From Rhynchopus sp. YZ270_cl-10 (Eukaryota; Euglenozoa; Diplonemea; Diplonemida; Diplonemidae), in assembly GCA_964035575.1 (NCBI GenBank), contig OZ037895.1, positions 1,116,001-1,180,000 of the forward strand: a stretch of DNA of 64,000 nt, read 5' to 3'. Position 1 is the first letter of the stretch, and each line of letters starts with the position of its first letter. A program made the position numbers and the translations under genes. This document shows, piece by piece, positions 29,580 through 39,303 of the stretch. Under the pieces are notes generated by a model. It was not told where the DNA came from and did no database searches. It saw only the letters and a list, made by a program, of their open reading frames with translations.

Positions 29580-29999
29580 CAGCAAAGGGGACTGGCTGAC
29601 GACACTGAGGACCTCCTTGGCCCAGAGCTGTTGTAGAAGTCTAGCACGACCCGGCTGTACACTCTAACTCTAACTCTAAAAGTTTGTGTGCACGAATTAT
29701 CAGTAACCTCAGTACATTTACAAAAGAAATGGCGGTCATGGCACCCAAAGGTTCCTGGCGAAGCCACGGTACGCTACATTTCTAAAAAATGTTGCCGAAA
29801 ATGACACTTTCGTTGGTAATTTTTGTCGGTTTCCGTAAATTTTACTTCCATGTTTTGCTGAAACAAAAGGTTCTGGCGAAGCCACGGTACGCAACATTTC
29901 TAAAATTTGCGCTTAAATTTGCACATGTTTCCAGCTAAACTATGTCATGGGAAGGGTGGGTTGCAAGCTTGCGCCGCAGGCGCACGGTACGCTACTTTA
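29580..29999. repeat. Dispersed family J repeat with partial duplicate
   Basis: 29871-29999 is a full copy of the repeat at 5883-6012. A partial copy (TTCCTGGCGAAGCCACGGTA) lies at 29750-29785. The GC-richer DNA at 29580-29700 carries an unrecognised minus frame (63 codons) and may be the decayed body of the same element; (CTCTAA)n-like units occur at 29660. Confidence 0.55.
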
Positions 30000-30106
30000 T
30001 TTATTTCGCCATGCTGCATGATTCCTTTTCCTTCGACGTTTGACCAATCGAGTCCGGCTCGATGGTATCTCAAAAAATTCCCCAAAACCCCGGGTCAACC
30101 CGGTAC

Positions 30107-30150
30107 CCATCGACCCATCGACCCATCGACCCGGGCACCCGGGTCGATAG
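30107..30150. repeat. CATCGACC octamer repeats with GGGTCGAT inverted copy
   Basis: Three CATCGACC units, then CCGGGCACCCGGGTCGAT, making a foldback. Confidence 0.7.
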
Positions 30151-30238
30151 AACGATGGAACGATGGTTAGGCTGGGGCCTGCGTGTAAAAAAAACCCCAA
30201 AAAAAAAAAAAAAAATCCCAAAAAAAAAAAAAAAAAAA

Positions 30239-30271
30239 AGAACGGAAAAGGTGGGCCACCTTTTCCGTTCT
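30239..30271. repeat. 33-bp palindrome
   Basis: AGAACGGAAAAGGTGG, one central G, CCACCTTTTCCGTTCT. It follows long A runs. Confidence 0.7.
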
Positions 30272-30532
30272 ACTGAGCTAGGACCCTGACTCAACCGACC
30301 CTTTATTCATATATTCTGGCTACCTAATAGGAAATAGAAACGACTGACGATGCGTGCCCGAGAGTTTTGTTTACCCACATTTTTTTTTCCCCCTTTTTAT
30401 TCACACACCACAACAATACTTCAGTGGGAAGAATAGGAAGAAGAAAAAAAAAGAACACAAGCTTGCTTGGTGCCGCAAAAAAAAAACCCCCTCTTTTTCT
30501 TTCTCGAAAGAATGGGAACATCATTGATCCCT

Positions 30533-30577
30533 CCTCCTATGCTATCAATTTGTTGGTTGCATATGTTGAAATACTTT
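30533..30577 (+). repeat. Family G repeat
   Basis: TCCTATGCTATCAATTTGTT, GGTTGCATATGTTGAAATAC. Confidence 0.7.
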
Positions 30578-31238
30578 CTTTACTTACTCATATCATGTCA
30601 GTTTCTATTGTTATTTTCTGCTCCTTTCCTAATAGGCAGGGGGGAGGGGATTTTTTTTTCTCTCCACCACAATCACCTATGATGCAGGAGATAGGTACAA
30701 CTTTGATTGGGGGGGTTTCCTCCATCAAAAAAAAAACACAAAAAATCCTTCCCCCTCCTTTAAAAAAACGATCGCTTTCTTTACCAGCAACGCTCTTTAT
30801 CAATTAAATGCATTTCACAGGACATCTTTCCAAAAAAAACAAAAACAGCAAAAAAAACAAAAACAAAAACAAAAACGTTTTGAGAGGTGTTCAACCAAAT
30901 ACGTCAGATGTGTAAGTGTTTTTTTTTTTCCTTCTCTAAATTGAGGATTTTCACATTACCCTACCAAAACGAATGGGTGAAGAGACCAGAAGCATCTTGC
31001 CAAAGGATTTGGTTTGTGTGTATCCATCAAACCGCTTCGTTAGAGGAGGTGTTTTCAGTCTCTTGTTCGTTTTTTTGGGGGTAATTTGCTTTTGTGAAAA
31101 TCTTTGAAATTAAAAAAAAAAAAAACACAATCTTTTTCTTTGGAAGCTTCTGTAGACCGTGTTGGAGGGGGTCTGCTCCTTGGAGCGATTTAAACACTCT
31201 ATTTTACACAAAATTCAAGAAAACCCAAAAAATTACTT
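30578..31238. other. AT-rich intergenic DNA
   Basis: Homopolymer-rich, including (CAAAAA)n at 30840-30870. No gene or family copy seen. Confidence 0.5.
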
Positions 31239-31936
31239 CAGGGTTTCCGCCAAGGGGGACCGGGGGGGACCATGGACCCCCCCAATATTTTTCCCAGAAA
31301 AATCCGGATTTTTACAGGGGTTTGGGGGGGGACCATGGTCCCCCCCAAGAAAAATGGGGTTTTGGAGGTTGTAGATGACCCCCCGTGGTCATGCGACCCC
31401 GCCGTGCAGAGCATTTGGCTCGCTGTGCCAGAAGAAGTGGAAGAAAAAGGGGGTGGCGCAATCTTTTTTAAAAAGGGTAAAAGTAGCGTACCGTGCGCCT
31501 GCGGCGCTGTGTTGCTAGCTATGTGATATTGATATACTTCCATCGATACTTCCGTGCATTGCCCCTTTTTCTAAGGAGGCTTCGGTGCAAGGGACGGGTA
31601 GTTATTACATGTTCCCACTGCAGCACTGTAATGACTGTAGCACCATACAATAGAAAAAGCAAACACCATCACCCTCCACTCTCACAAGACCCCTTACCTT
31701 GTTAACTTCCACCCCCGACCTCCAAACAAACCACCTCTACCAGACAACACAGCTGTGAAGCTTGACATGGCTGCTATCAAACCTGGTGCACCCTTCGCCT
31801 CTCCACTCTGTGGCCTGCAGGGAGGCGCGCGCGAAGCGCGCGACGACCGCTTTTGCGGGGAGAAAAAAATTTTTTGGGGGGTCTTTTTGATGGTCCCCCC
31901 CAATTCCTGAAACACTAAATCCTGGCGGAAACCCTG
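31239..31936. mobile_element. 698-bp hAT-like non-autonomous element
   Basis: Inverted ends CAGGGTTTCCGCCA and TGGCGGAAACCCTG, each flanked by TTACTT (31233-31238 and 31937-31942), a 6-bp direct repeat that fits a target duplication. CAGGG ends are the hAT signature, though hAT duplications are normally 8 bp. Inside are GGGGGGACCATGG-type palindromes, a reverse copy of the GTGCGCCTGCGGCGC motif, and the GCGCGCGAAGCGCGC hairpin also found at about 62440. No transposase. Confidence 0.75.
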
Positions 31937-31949
31937 TTACTTCAAAAAA

Positions 31950-33293
31950 AAAAAAAAAAAAAAAAAGACGTGTAAATACTTTCACAGCACGCTTTCCCTT
32001 TATTTTATTTCGGCCTCCTGTTAAAGGGCCCTATACTGTCATTCAAAACAATTCCAAACCCGCTTTCGTCCTCCAGGATTTCATGAGGGGACAGGAGGGG
32101 GGGGGAGGAAACTTCTGAAATTCCTGGAACCCCTTTCCCCCCGTTCGATCAGCTTTACCCTTACTCTTTCGTTGCAATCTGGCGCGGTATTTGCCTGCGT
32201 ATCTACTCCTGCAAAACAAAATAAATAACCTGTTTGGTTTTCACAAAAGATGTTTGTTTATTGTGCATTCTTTTGTAGAAAACCAAAAATGGGAGAAAAA
32301 TTGCGTGGAGATCACACGAAAAAAAAAAGCGAGGTGACTACACGTTGTCAATTTATCAAAAAAAAAAATTCATTTGCCTTTTGGGCGCCCTGTGTGCACA
32401 GAACCCGTCCCCTGGGTGATTTTTGTCAGTACAAATGATAGCAAAAACAAAAAAAAATTCCCCCAAGGTAATTGTCGATACTACACAAAACGTTATCCAC
32501 TGCAAATTGTTGGGTTTGCAGCAAAAAAAAGGGGGAAGGAAAGGGTGTAAGACCAGAGTTTTTCCTTATGTGTCTTCACTCTGCTACACTCTATTATTGC
32601 GTTTGCCCACTGCCCCAGCCCCTACCCCTACCCCAAGCGCAGAAGAATGCGCATGCTTCGTACTTCGAACACCAATCAAAAATAAAACAGAGCACAAAGA
32701 AAGCACTTTCAAAACAAACAAAAAAACATTTTTCAAAAAAAAAAACCCCAACCCAAGCCCAAGTGCATGAAACATTCGTATTTATTAGTACTTCACCCAT
32801 AGTTTTAATTGTACCGTGTCTTTGACGCTTCAAACAAACCTCCTCCCAAAGTCAAAAAAATGCACACAAAATACAAAAAAGAGCACAACGCAAAAAACAG
32901 AACACAAAAATTTAATTGTGTTTTTCAACAAATCATAAAATCAAACCCCCAATACTTGAAGGATGAAGTGCAGAATGTACCCACCTGCCGAATCTTTTGA
33001 GTTTTTTCTTTTCTTTGTTTCTGTTTTTGTTTTTAGTGCATTTTTTTGCACACAAAAAAAATAATATTCAACGTTTTCCTTTGTGATGTATGTGCACCAA
33101 AGAACGTACATTTTATCCTCAACTTTGTTCTCTTTTCCCCCTTTTTTTTTTGAAACAAAAGAGGGGGGTACAAGGTGCTTTGTACCCCCCCTTGGACATG
33201 CTCTCTGTCGCGCAAATGTATTTCGAATGGATTCTTTCTTGGTATCAATAGCACATAGTTTTTTTTGAAAAAAAAATGTGCACTCTATTTTTA
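31950..33293. other. AT-rich intergenic DNA
   Basis: 32372-32480 holds GGGCGCCCTGTGTGCACAGA and AATTGTCGATACTAC, related to the UUCG-hairpin repeats. 33080-33125 resembles a decayed family B copy. Open frames at 32423-32825 overlap in two frames and look non-coding. Confidence 0.45.
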
Positions 33294-33345
33294 CAAGGTA
33301 GCTAAGTAGTGTTGTGAAGGCTAAGGATCATCTTACCAACTTTCT
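33294..33345 (+). repeat. Family A hairpin, long loop
   Basis: CAAGGTAGCTAAGTAGTGTT, GTGAAGGCTAAGGATCATCT, TACCAACTTTC. Confidence 0.55.
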
Positions 33346-33373
33346 TTCTCATTCTATTTGATAAAACGGGGGG

Positions 33374-33484
33374 AGTGGTGGCTGTAAAGGTCTATCATAA
33401 TACATAGTATACATCACAATACAGCTGTATTGTGATCTGTACTCTGTATTATGTTGGATATTTATCACAATACAGCAAACCACT
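33374..33484. mobile_element. Palindromic MITE-like element, copy 2
   Basis: Same palindrome as 21913-22032 (centre ACAATACAG-CTGTATTGT, arms TATCATAATACATAGTATAC). Outer arms are AGTGGT/ACCACT where copy 1 has TAGTGTT/AACACTA, so the ends changed in step. Confidence 0.75.
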
Positions 33485-33770
33485 AGAGGGGGGGTGTTCC
33501 CCGTGAAACCTTCCCCCGATTCGGATGGACTGTATGGCGTGATGTTTGCTTGTTCAGGGGGGAAATTAGTTCCCCTCCCTCCCCCCAATGAGCAGCGTTG
33601 TCCTGAGCACAGCGTCTTTTTCTCTTTTTCTTTTTTCTTGGTGTCTTGCGTATAGCGTGTGTAAGCCATCCTTAAAATTGTTTTTTTTTTTTTTCTTTTC
33701 TCCCGGTTTTCTTTTCTTCACGGAAAAAGATAGGATTGGTTTCTATCTGTTAATTTCTTCTTTTTTTTTT

Positions 33771-33800
33771 AGTGCCTGCCAAAAGGCGTTTTGCACTATT
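33771..33800 (+). repeat. Family C hairpin, compact
   Basis: AGTGCCTGCC-AAAA-GGCG, TTTTGCACT. GCC/GGC closes an AAAA tetraloop. It begins directly after 10 T and AG. Confidence 0.75.
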
Positions 33801-34815
33801 AAAAAAAAAACACTTTTTTCTTTCACTCTTACTTCGCTTTTGTTCTAAATTGGAAAACGAAGAAACACCAAATTTATCAAAAAAATACCCCTTTTCACAA
33901 AATAGTCGCATACATATAACGTGATGAGGCTTTTTTTTTGTGGGAACGGACGTTTATTAATTCAACTTTTTGAAACAACACAAAACAAACTGTGCTAAAC
34001 ACACAAAACAGGAATCATTCTTACTCTTTCTCAATAGGAAATAGGCTGTAACAATATGAAAAAAAGTTACACCACCCCAAGAGATTTTTCTTTCTCTCTC
34101 TCTCTCTCTTCCTTTGGATGGAATTAACCCGGAGTGTGAAAACCTCCACGCCAAACAAAGCCCCCCCCGAGTAGTTTTTTTTTCCCCCCCCAAGTGGAAG
34201 GGAAGGGAAGGGGGGGGAACCTTTTTCAGAGAGAAAAAACGGCGTCTCTCGAGAGGTACCATTTATTGTCTTCTTCCTGACATTCTTTTTTCGTTAAGAA
34301 AAAATGAATGTATAATATTATGAAATACTTCTTCTTGCTTTCCATCATGGGTGTCAATGTTCTTTATTTACGTCTTTTTCGAGAGGAACAAAACACAATG
34401 GCATATTTTACCGGAACAACCAAGTTTTCAAAAAAAAAAAAAAAAAGCAAAACAAAAATATGACAACCGTCTGGTTCAAACTGGAAGCAAGAAAATGAAA
34501 ATACCCCTCCACTAGGTACCCACTTTTGTTCTTGTGCTTTTATATGTGTCTGAGACACTTTGCATTTTCATTAGTTTACCCCATTTCAAAAAGTTTCAAA
34601 AAACAACAAAACAACAAAAGAACAATTCTTCATATAATGTTTCTTGCTTCAGCAATAGGAGGAAAAGCAGAAAGTCGTCTATACAAAATAAGTCAGACCA
34701 GAGGTTTTTTTGTTCCGTAAAGACAAAAACTCTCTGCCACCCATCTTCATGTTGTGGTGTGTGTGCACTGCAAAGAAAGATGTCTTTCTCTTTCCCCTCC
34801 CGCCCTTTTGATTAA
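33801..34815. other. AT-rich intergenic DNA
   Basis: A family E tail only (ACAACCAAGTTTTC) at 34417-34430; (CT)n at 34093-34110. No gene seen. Confidence 0.5.
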
Positions 34816-34963
34816 AGATGTATAAACAGATCCATCTTTCAATTTTTTTTTTTTCTCTTTTACAGGACAATTTTGACGCAATACACCATTATCAAAAAAA
34901 AAAATATCTTGACAGTGAAGCTTTGCAGGGTGGCAACTACACTATTACAACCATTCTTCAAAA
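34816..34963 (+). repeat. Degenerate family B, then family E hairpin
   Basis: B: AAAGATGTATAAACAGATCC, ATCTTTCAATTTTT. E at 34911: GACAGTGAAGCTTTGCAGGG, TGGCAACTACACTATTACAA, CCATTCTTC. Confidence 0.5.
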
Positions 34964-35411
34964 AATCTTTTCTTTTTATCGATCATTTATTTACCCCCAT
35001 CATTTCCCCCCCCCCACACAGATCACATGAAGCTGTGAAGGTAGGTTTGTGGTTTTTTTTTTCTTTTTCTTTTCTTGTTTTTTTTATTCCTTTCACATTT
35101 TGGATTTTATTGTACAATATGCAGGGAAGAGAGGCATGTTGGCTTTTCTATTAAAAAAAATTCTTTTCAAAGATGTAACGCTGCGTTTTGCACAACAAAA
35201 AAATGACGCGAAAATATATAAACAAACCTATATGTCCACATCATTGCAGTACATGCAACCCATTTCGGAGGGGAGTGACGAAATGAAAAGCATCAAGGTT
35301 ACAGTACATAATCTACTTTCGGGTAGGTTGCTTTGTCGACACAACAAAACTACAAGTTGCGGCTGCCAAAACTGCTGGCAGTCAACGTCATGCCTATTTC
35401 GGTAGGTTACA

Positions 35412-35470
35412 GTAGAGGTTGAACAGCTGTGGCAACACAACTGAGGCAACTACATTACTACAATTTATCA
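35412..35470 (+). repeat. Family D hairpin repeat
   Basis: GTAGAGGTTGAACAGCTGTG, GCAACACAACTGAGGCAACT, ACATTACTACAATTTATC. TGTG-GCAA-CACA is intact. A weaker relative follows at 35590-35632. Confidence 0.65.
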
Positions 35471-35709
35471 AAAAAAAAAAAAAAGTTGAGTACATCCGCT
35501 AGCTTCCCCCAGCTTCTTTTGTTTGAAGATGGGATACAAGATATAACAACACAGCAAAAAAAAACCAAAAACAAACAAAACATAAACAGTGCACGACTGC
35601 TGTGGCAGCTGCGCTGATACAACAGATTATCAAAAAAAAAAAGAAAAAAAAAGTTCATTTGGACCCCCACCCATCCACGATTAGCTCTGCCCCAGTACCT
35701 TGTTTATTT

Positions 35710-35747
35710 TAGGTGACTAAGCAGTGTGAGGCTTAGGATTCATCGAA
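35710..35747 (+). repeat. Family A hairpin repeat
   Basis: TAGGTGACTAAGC, AGTGTGAG, GCTTAGGATTCATCG. It starts immediately after TTTATTTTAG. Confidence 0.75.
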
Positions 35748-35816
35748 TTGCAAAGATTGGTCTCTTTCTTTGATCCCCCCCTACAGTGAAAAAGGAAATA
35801 AGTTGAATTGTAGTTT

Positions 35817-35874
35817 TTTTGTGGTTTCACCGTTGGTAATTCCAACGATAAAAACCACAAATAAAAACCACAAA
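35817..35874. repeat. Long hairpin, copy 2
   Basis: TTTGTGGTTTCACCGTTGG, TAATT loop, CCAACGATAAAAACCACAAA: 19 pairs with one mismatch. Related to 19346-19412. Confidence 0.65.
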
Positions 35875-35950
35875 TTTAAGTCATTTTACTCCACCATTGT
35901 TCCCTTCATATGATACTGTTCTTTTTTCTTTTTTGTAAACGCCGTCTTTA

Positions 35951-35994
35951 AAAGATGTGTGTAGTGGCGATTATGGGAAGCACTGCATTCATCT
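35951..35994 (+). repeat. Family B hairpin with a new inner stem
   Basis: AGATGTGTGTAGTG, 16-nt loop, CACTGCATTCATCT. Outer AGATG/CATCT is unchanged; the inner stem is GTAGTG/CACTGC with one G-U. Confidence 0.7.
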
Positions 35995-36940
35995 GGGGGG
36001 GTTTTTTTCCCTCCCTTATTTTCTTTTGTTGATGAAGTCAGGCGTATTTCATCCTCTCAAAGTTTTTGTTTCTATTGGGGTACTGGGGTGTTTTTTGAGG
36101 TGGAAGCGGAGCCCTCTTCTTTTATAAAAAAAGATTCACAAGACTGGTGCTTTCGGAAGTCGGTCAACGACCTGTCAGCGACCTGTCAATATCGACCCCT
36201 CCCGGAGCACCAAAGACGGTTTTTTTCTTCCTCTTCGCAAACCCCCCTCTGCTCTCTTTCTCTCTCTCCCCCTTCCCCATCCCCCTCCCCACTTTCGCTA
36301 ATTATTTTTAGAGTCAGATTTATGAGTCTTATCTGTGGTTGATCACTGAAATGAGAAAGCTGCAAAAACTTGCCTTCCCAAAAAAAAAAAGGAGGGGGGG
36401 TAAGTACCCCTTGAGCCCTTTTTTTCTGGGTGGCATTTTTTTTTACATCCATTGTTTGGGTGATACAATAACAAAAAAAAAAGAAGAGAAGTTTTTTTTA
36501 ACAAAGAAAATCTGGTCCCCACCAACAAAAAAGGCAAAAGACTCATTCAATTCGTGTGACGTGATTTTATTATTGGATTGTCTTGTGTTCGGACCAACGG
36601 TTAACATGGGGGGAGAACCAATGGTCCGTCTCCAATAATCTTTTTTCTTGGTTATGAGGTGGCAGGAAATCATGTACATGAGAGATAAAAAGGTGCCACG
36701 GTTTTTCGTGATTATGGCGTAATGCCATAGCGTTGGGCTGTGGGTCAAAACATCTTACATCAAGACCACTCTATCAACGATGGTAATGGCACCCTGTGAG
36801 TAGGTTCCTGAGGTGTGTACATTCATTCTAAAACTTTATTTTTTTTTTCTCTTTTTTTTTTGAAAACGTGCGACCAGAACGAAAACTAATAAATACCGCC
36901 GGCAAAAAAAAAATATGCCCAACCCTTCTTCTTCTTTTTT
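35995..36940. other. AT-rich intergenic DNA
   Basis: A GC-richer stretch at 36085-36300 has overlapping open frames but no recognisable protein. A short family B 3' arm lies at 36806-36830. GGTGCCA/TGGCACC inverted motifs bracket 36689-36793. Confidence 0.45.
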
Positions 36941-36989
36941 GGTAAGCAAACCTACGCACTGTGGGAGAGACGTAGGTTCATTTCTTACC
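36941..36989 (+). repeat. Family A-type hairpin with both stems replaced
   Basis: GGTAAG, AACCTACG, loop CACTGTGGGAGAGA, CGTAGGTTCATTT, CTTACC. Outer GGTAAG/CTTACC and inner CCTACG/CGTAGG differ from consensus on both sides yet pair perfectly. Confidence 0.65.
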
Positions 36990-37002
36990 AACCTCCTTTT
37001 TT

Positions 37003-37112
37003 TAGATGACTTAAGGGAGAGGCTTAGGCTCATCTTATAAACCCTTTTTCTTTTCCACCCCCCATTTCTTTTCAGATGTGTCCGCAGTGAGGATATGCAT
37101 CGTCGATTTGTC
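37003..37112 (+). repeat. Family A, then family B hairpin
   Basis: A: TTTAGATGACTTAAGGGAGA, GGCTTAGGCTCATCTTATAA, ACCC. B from 37073: CAGATGTGTCCGCAGTGAGG, ATATGCATCGTCGATTTGTC. Each follows T-rich DNA ending in AG. Confidence 0.6.
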
Positions 37113-38009
37113 AAAAAAAAGGGAAAAAAAAAAAAAATATTTACAAAAAAGGCCAAAAATATTGAACACCCTGTTGTACCCCAAAAGGTGGGTACATTCC
37201 TCAACCCAACACACAAAAAAAACTGCCCGTCGAAATTCGGTGAATATCATATAGAAGCATGGTGCGACACGACCCCCCTCCCTGAAACTCAGATAGGAGG
37301 AGAGGCACGTGTTTTTTTGCCCACAATAGAACGTTCATTGTTCAATGATCTTTCATTTAAAAAAAAAAAAAAAACCACCCTCATTCCAAAAAAACCCCTC
37401 CCCACTCCCTTATTAACGTACCAACGTTGTGTTGATGTCTTTTGATATTGAAACGTTGGTGATGCATTCTTTTTTGGGAGGGAATTATCTTTGAAGAGTT
37501 TTTGTTTTTTTTCTTCTTCTAAACCCAACGAACTGCGTTGTGCAAAAAGGAAAAAAAAAAAAAAAAAAGGAAAAAAAGGCTCCGGCCGAAACATTGAGGA
37601 CAGAATTTCCACCAAAGGTGGGTGCTTTTTGTGATTGCCGACAAAAAGGTCCTCAAAAAAAAAAACCCAAACCCAACCCACAAAATAGGATTTAACATAA
37701 TTTCTCGTGTATTTCCGACATGATTGCAGGATGTTCTGTCGCAACGAGATGACCTAATTCCCACGATGCGTATTAAGAAATATAGTATTTTTTTTTTGAT
37801 GTTCATCTTAGCTCGTAAGCGTACAAAACATGGGCTCGAACAACAATATAGGATTATTTTCTTTTCCTTTGCTTTCCATTCTCCTTTGAATTGACAGCAA
37901 ATCTTTAGTTTTTAGTTTGCATCAAATAACCACCCCTTTTCCCCCTTTGTGTTTCTCCTTTCACTATTCCCTTAGAAGTACACTGTAGCTTTTTTATTTT
38001 CTTTTGCCT
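37113..38009. other. AT-rich intergenic DNA
   Basis: Long A runs; the open minus frame 37744-37289 codes low-complexity sequence. No gene seen. Confidence 0.5.
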
Positions 38010-38050
38010 GTAGATGAAACTAAGCACCCGAGGCTTAGTCTCATATCTCA
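38010..38050 (+). repeat. Family A hairpin repeat
   Basis: GTAGATGAAACTAAGC, ACCCGAG, GCTTAGTCTCATATC. Inner stem perfect. Confidence 0.7.
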
Positions 38051-38092
38051 GCAAATTTTTCTTTCTTTTTCTTTTGTTTTTGTTTTTTTGTG

Positions 38093-38147
38093 TTAGTGCA
38101 ACCCTATTATACCTTCTATTCAGTAGAATAGATAGTATTTGAAACAG
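38093..38147 (+). repeat. Family H repeat
   Basis: TTAGTGCAACCCTATTATAC, CTTCTATTCAGTAGAATAG, ATAGTATTTGAAACAG. It lacks the leading GGTACA and begins after TTTTTTTGTGTTAG. Confidence 0.8.
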
Positions 38148-38484
38148 GTTTTTTTTGATAACAAAATAGTCGCATGATCTCTAATGACTTAGGAATATCT
38201 TCTCTTTTGGGTGTGTATCTGTAAGGCCGTGAGGTTCTCGCACCCCTTTTTCAAAGTCTGCTTTCAAAAAAAAAAATACAAAAATTGGTACCCCAGAAAT
38301 GAAAAAAAAATACCAAGTACGCAACAACTACGCACTAAGTACGCAAGAAGTACGCAAATATGGGGTCGTCAAGAGCACCACAAGTATCCCTTTTTTTTTT
38401 TTTTTATTTTTTTTTTGCAAAGGCAACATAATGAGATTCGAACCACAAACTGTTGCACTGTGAAAGACTGTCTTGAATTGGCAG

Positions 38485-38575
38485 CTACCGCGTACATATT
38501 ACAGTGAACACTGATTACACCACATTTTTCAGCCCCTCAAAACAAAGTGGCCGTAATTAGTGGCGTAGAGAAGAA
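38485..38575. mobile_element. Remnant related to the 17981-18632 element
   Basis: ACCGCGTACATATTAC at the left and GTAATTAGTGGCGTAG at the right echo the ends of the larger element. Only 90 bp long, so a deletion derivative. Confidence 0.5.
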
Positions 38576-38629
38576 AAAGGGAGTTATTTTTTGGCCGTTT
38601 TTTTTTAAAGTATTATAATGCATGCCAAT

Positions 38630-38692
38630 GGGTACATTTAGTGCACCCTATTATACCTTCTATTCAGTAGAATAGATAGTGTATGAAACAAT
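38630..38692 (+). repeat. Family H repeat
   Basis: GGGTACATTTAGTGCACCC, TATTATACC, TTCTATTCAGTAGAATAG, ATAGTGTATGAAACAAT. Almost identical to the copy at 23487, 15 kb away. Confidence 0.85.
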
Positions 38693-39160
38693 AAATATTA
38701 GTGTGCATGCCCTGTACCCTGCATGAATAACTACTCCCCCCCCTTTTTTTTAGGGGGACGTTGTCGGTACAAGGAAAAAAAAAACAAAACAAAAAACAAA
38801 GGGTTTCACGGAAAGTATCCCTGCAACTCTATTTCCCCCCTCTCCCCACACTCTATCTCTCTCTTCTCTCTTCTCTCTTTATATTAAGAACTATTATTTT
38901 TTTGTCCATTGGTTTGTTTTAGACAAATCTGTTCTTTAAAAAAAAAGATTCCTCAATTTTTGTTTTCCCCCTCAACAGCTCTCCCTTCCTCCTCCCTAAA
39001 AACACCTCAAAAACAGATTTTTTTATACACACAACAAACAACGTCCCGGTATAGCACACCACAAATCCGGACCAACAATAAAAGGGTGATATTCTTCTAA
39101 CAACCTCTCTCTTTTTCTTTCTCTTTTGGTAGCTAGCTAAGCAGCTTTGCTGCGTCTTGG

Positions 39161-39219
39161 GAAGGGAGGTCTAGGAGACACACACCACACCACAGATCAT
39201 ATTCTCTAGACCTCCCTTC
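39161..39219 (+). promoter_or_regulatory. Stable hairpin upstream of the first gene
   Basis: GAAGGGAGGTCTAG, a bulged G, GAGA pairs with TCTCTAGACCTCCCTTC across a loop of about 24 nt. A second hairpin GCAGC-TTT-GCTGC lies just before it (39141-39153). They stand 85-140 bp upstream of the first ATG, where composition shifts from AT-rich to GC-rich. A leader or promoter role is a guess from position. Confidence 0.4.
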
Positions 39220-39303
39220 TCTTTTACTACCTCTCTTTTCACCTCTATTGAAAGACACCTGCGTGGAGTATCTTCTCATCTTCTGTGGGGGTAGTTCTCC
39301 AGA

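Noticed and set aside
38415-38510. Minus-strand tRNA-like 3' end (GTGGTTCGAATCTCAT)
   Set aside because: The T-stem does not pair and no 5' acceptor strand matches GTTGCC. The same holds for similar words at 48725 and 61486.
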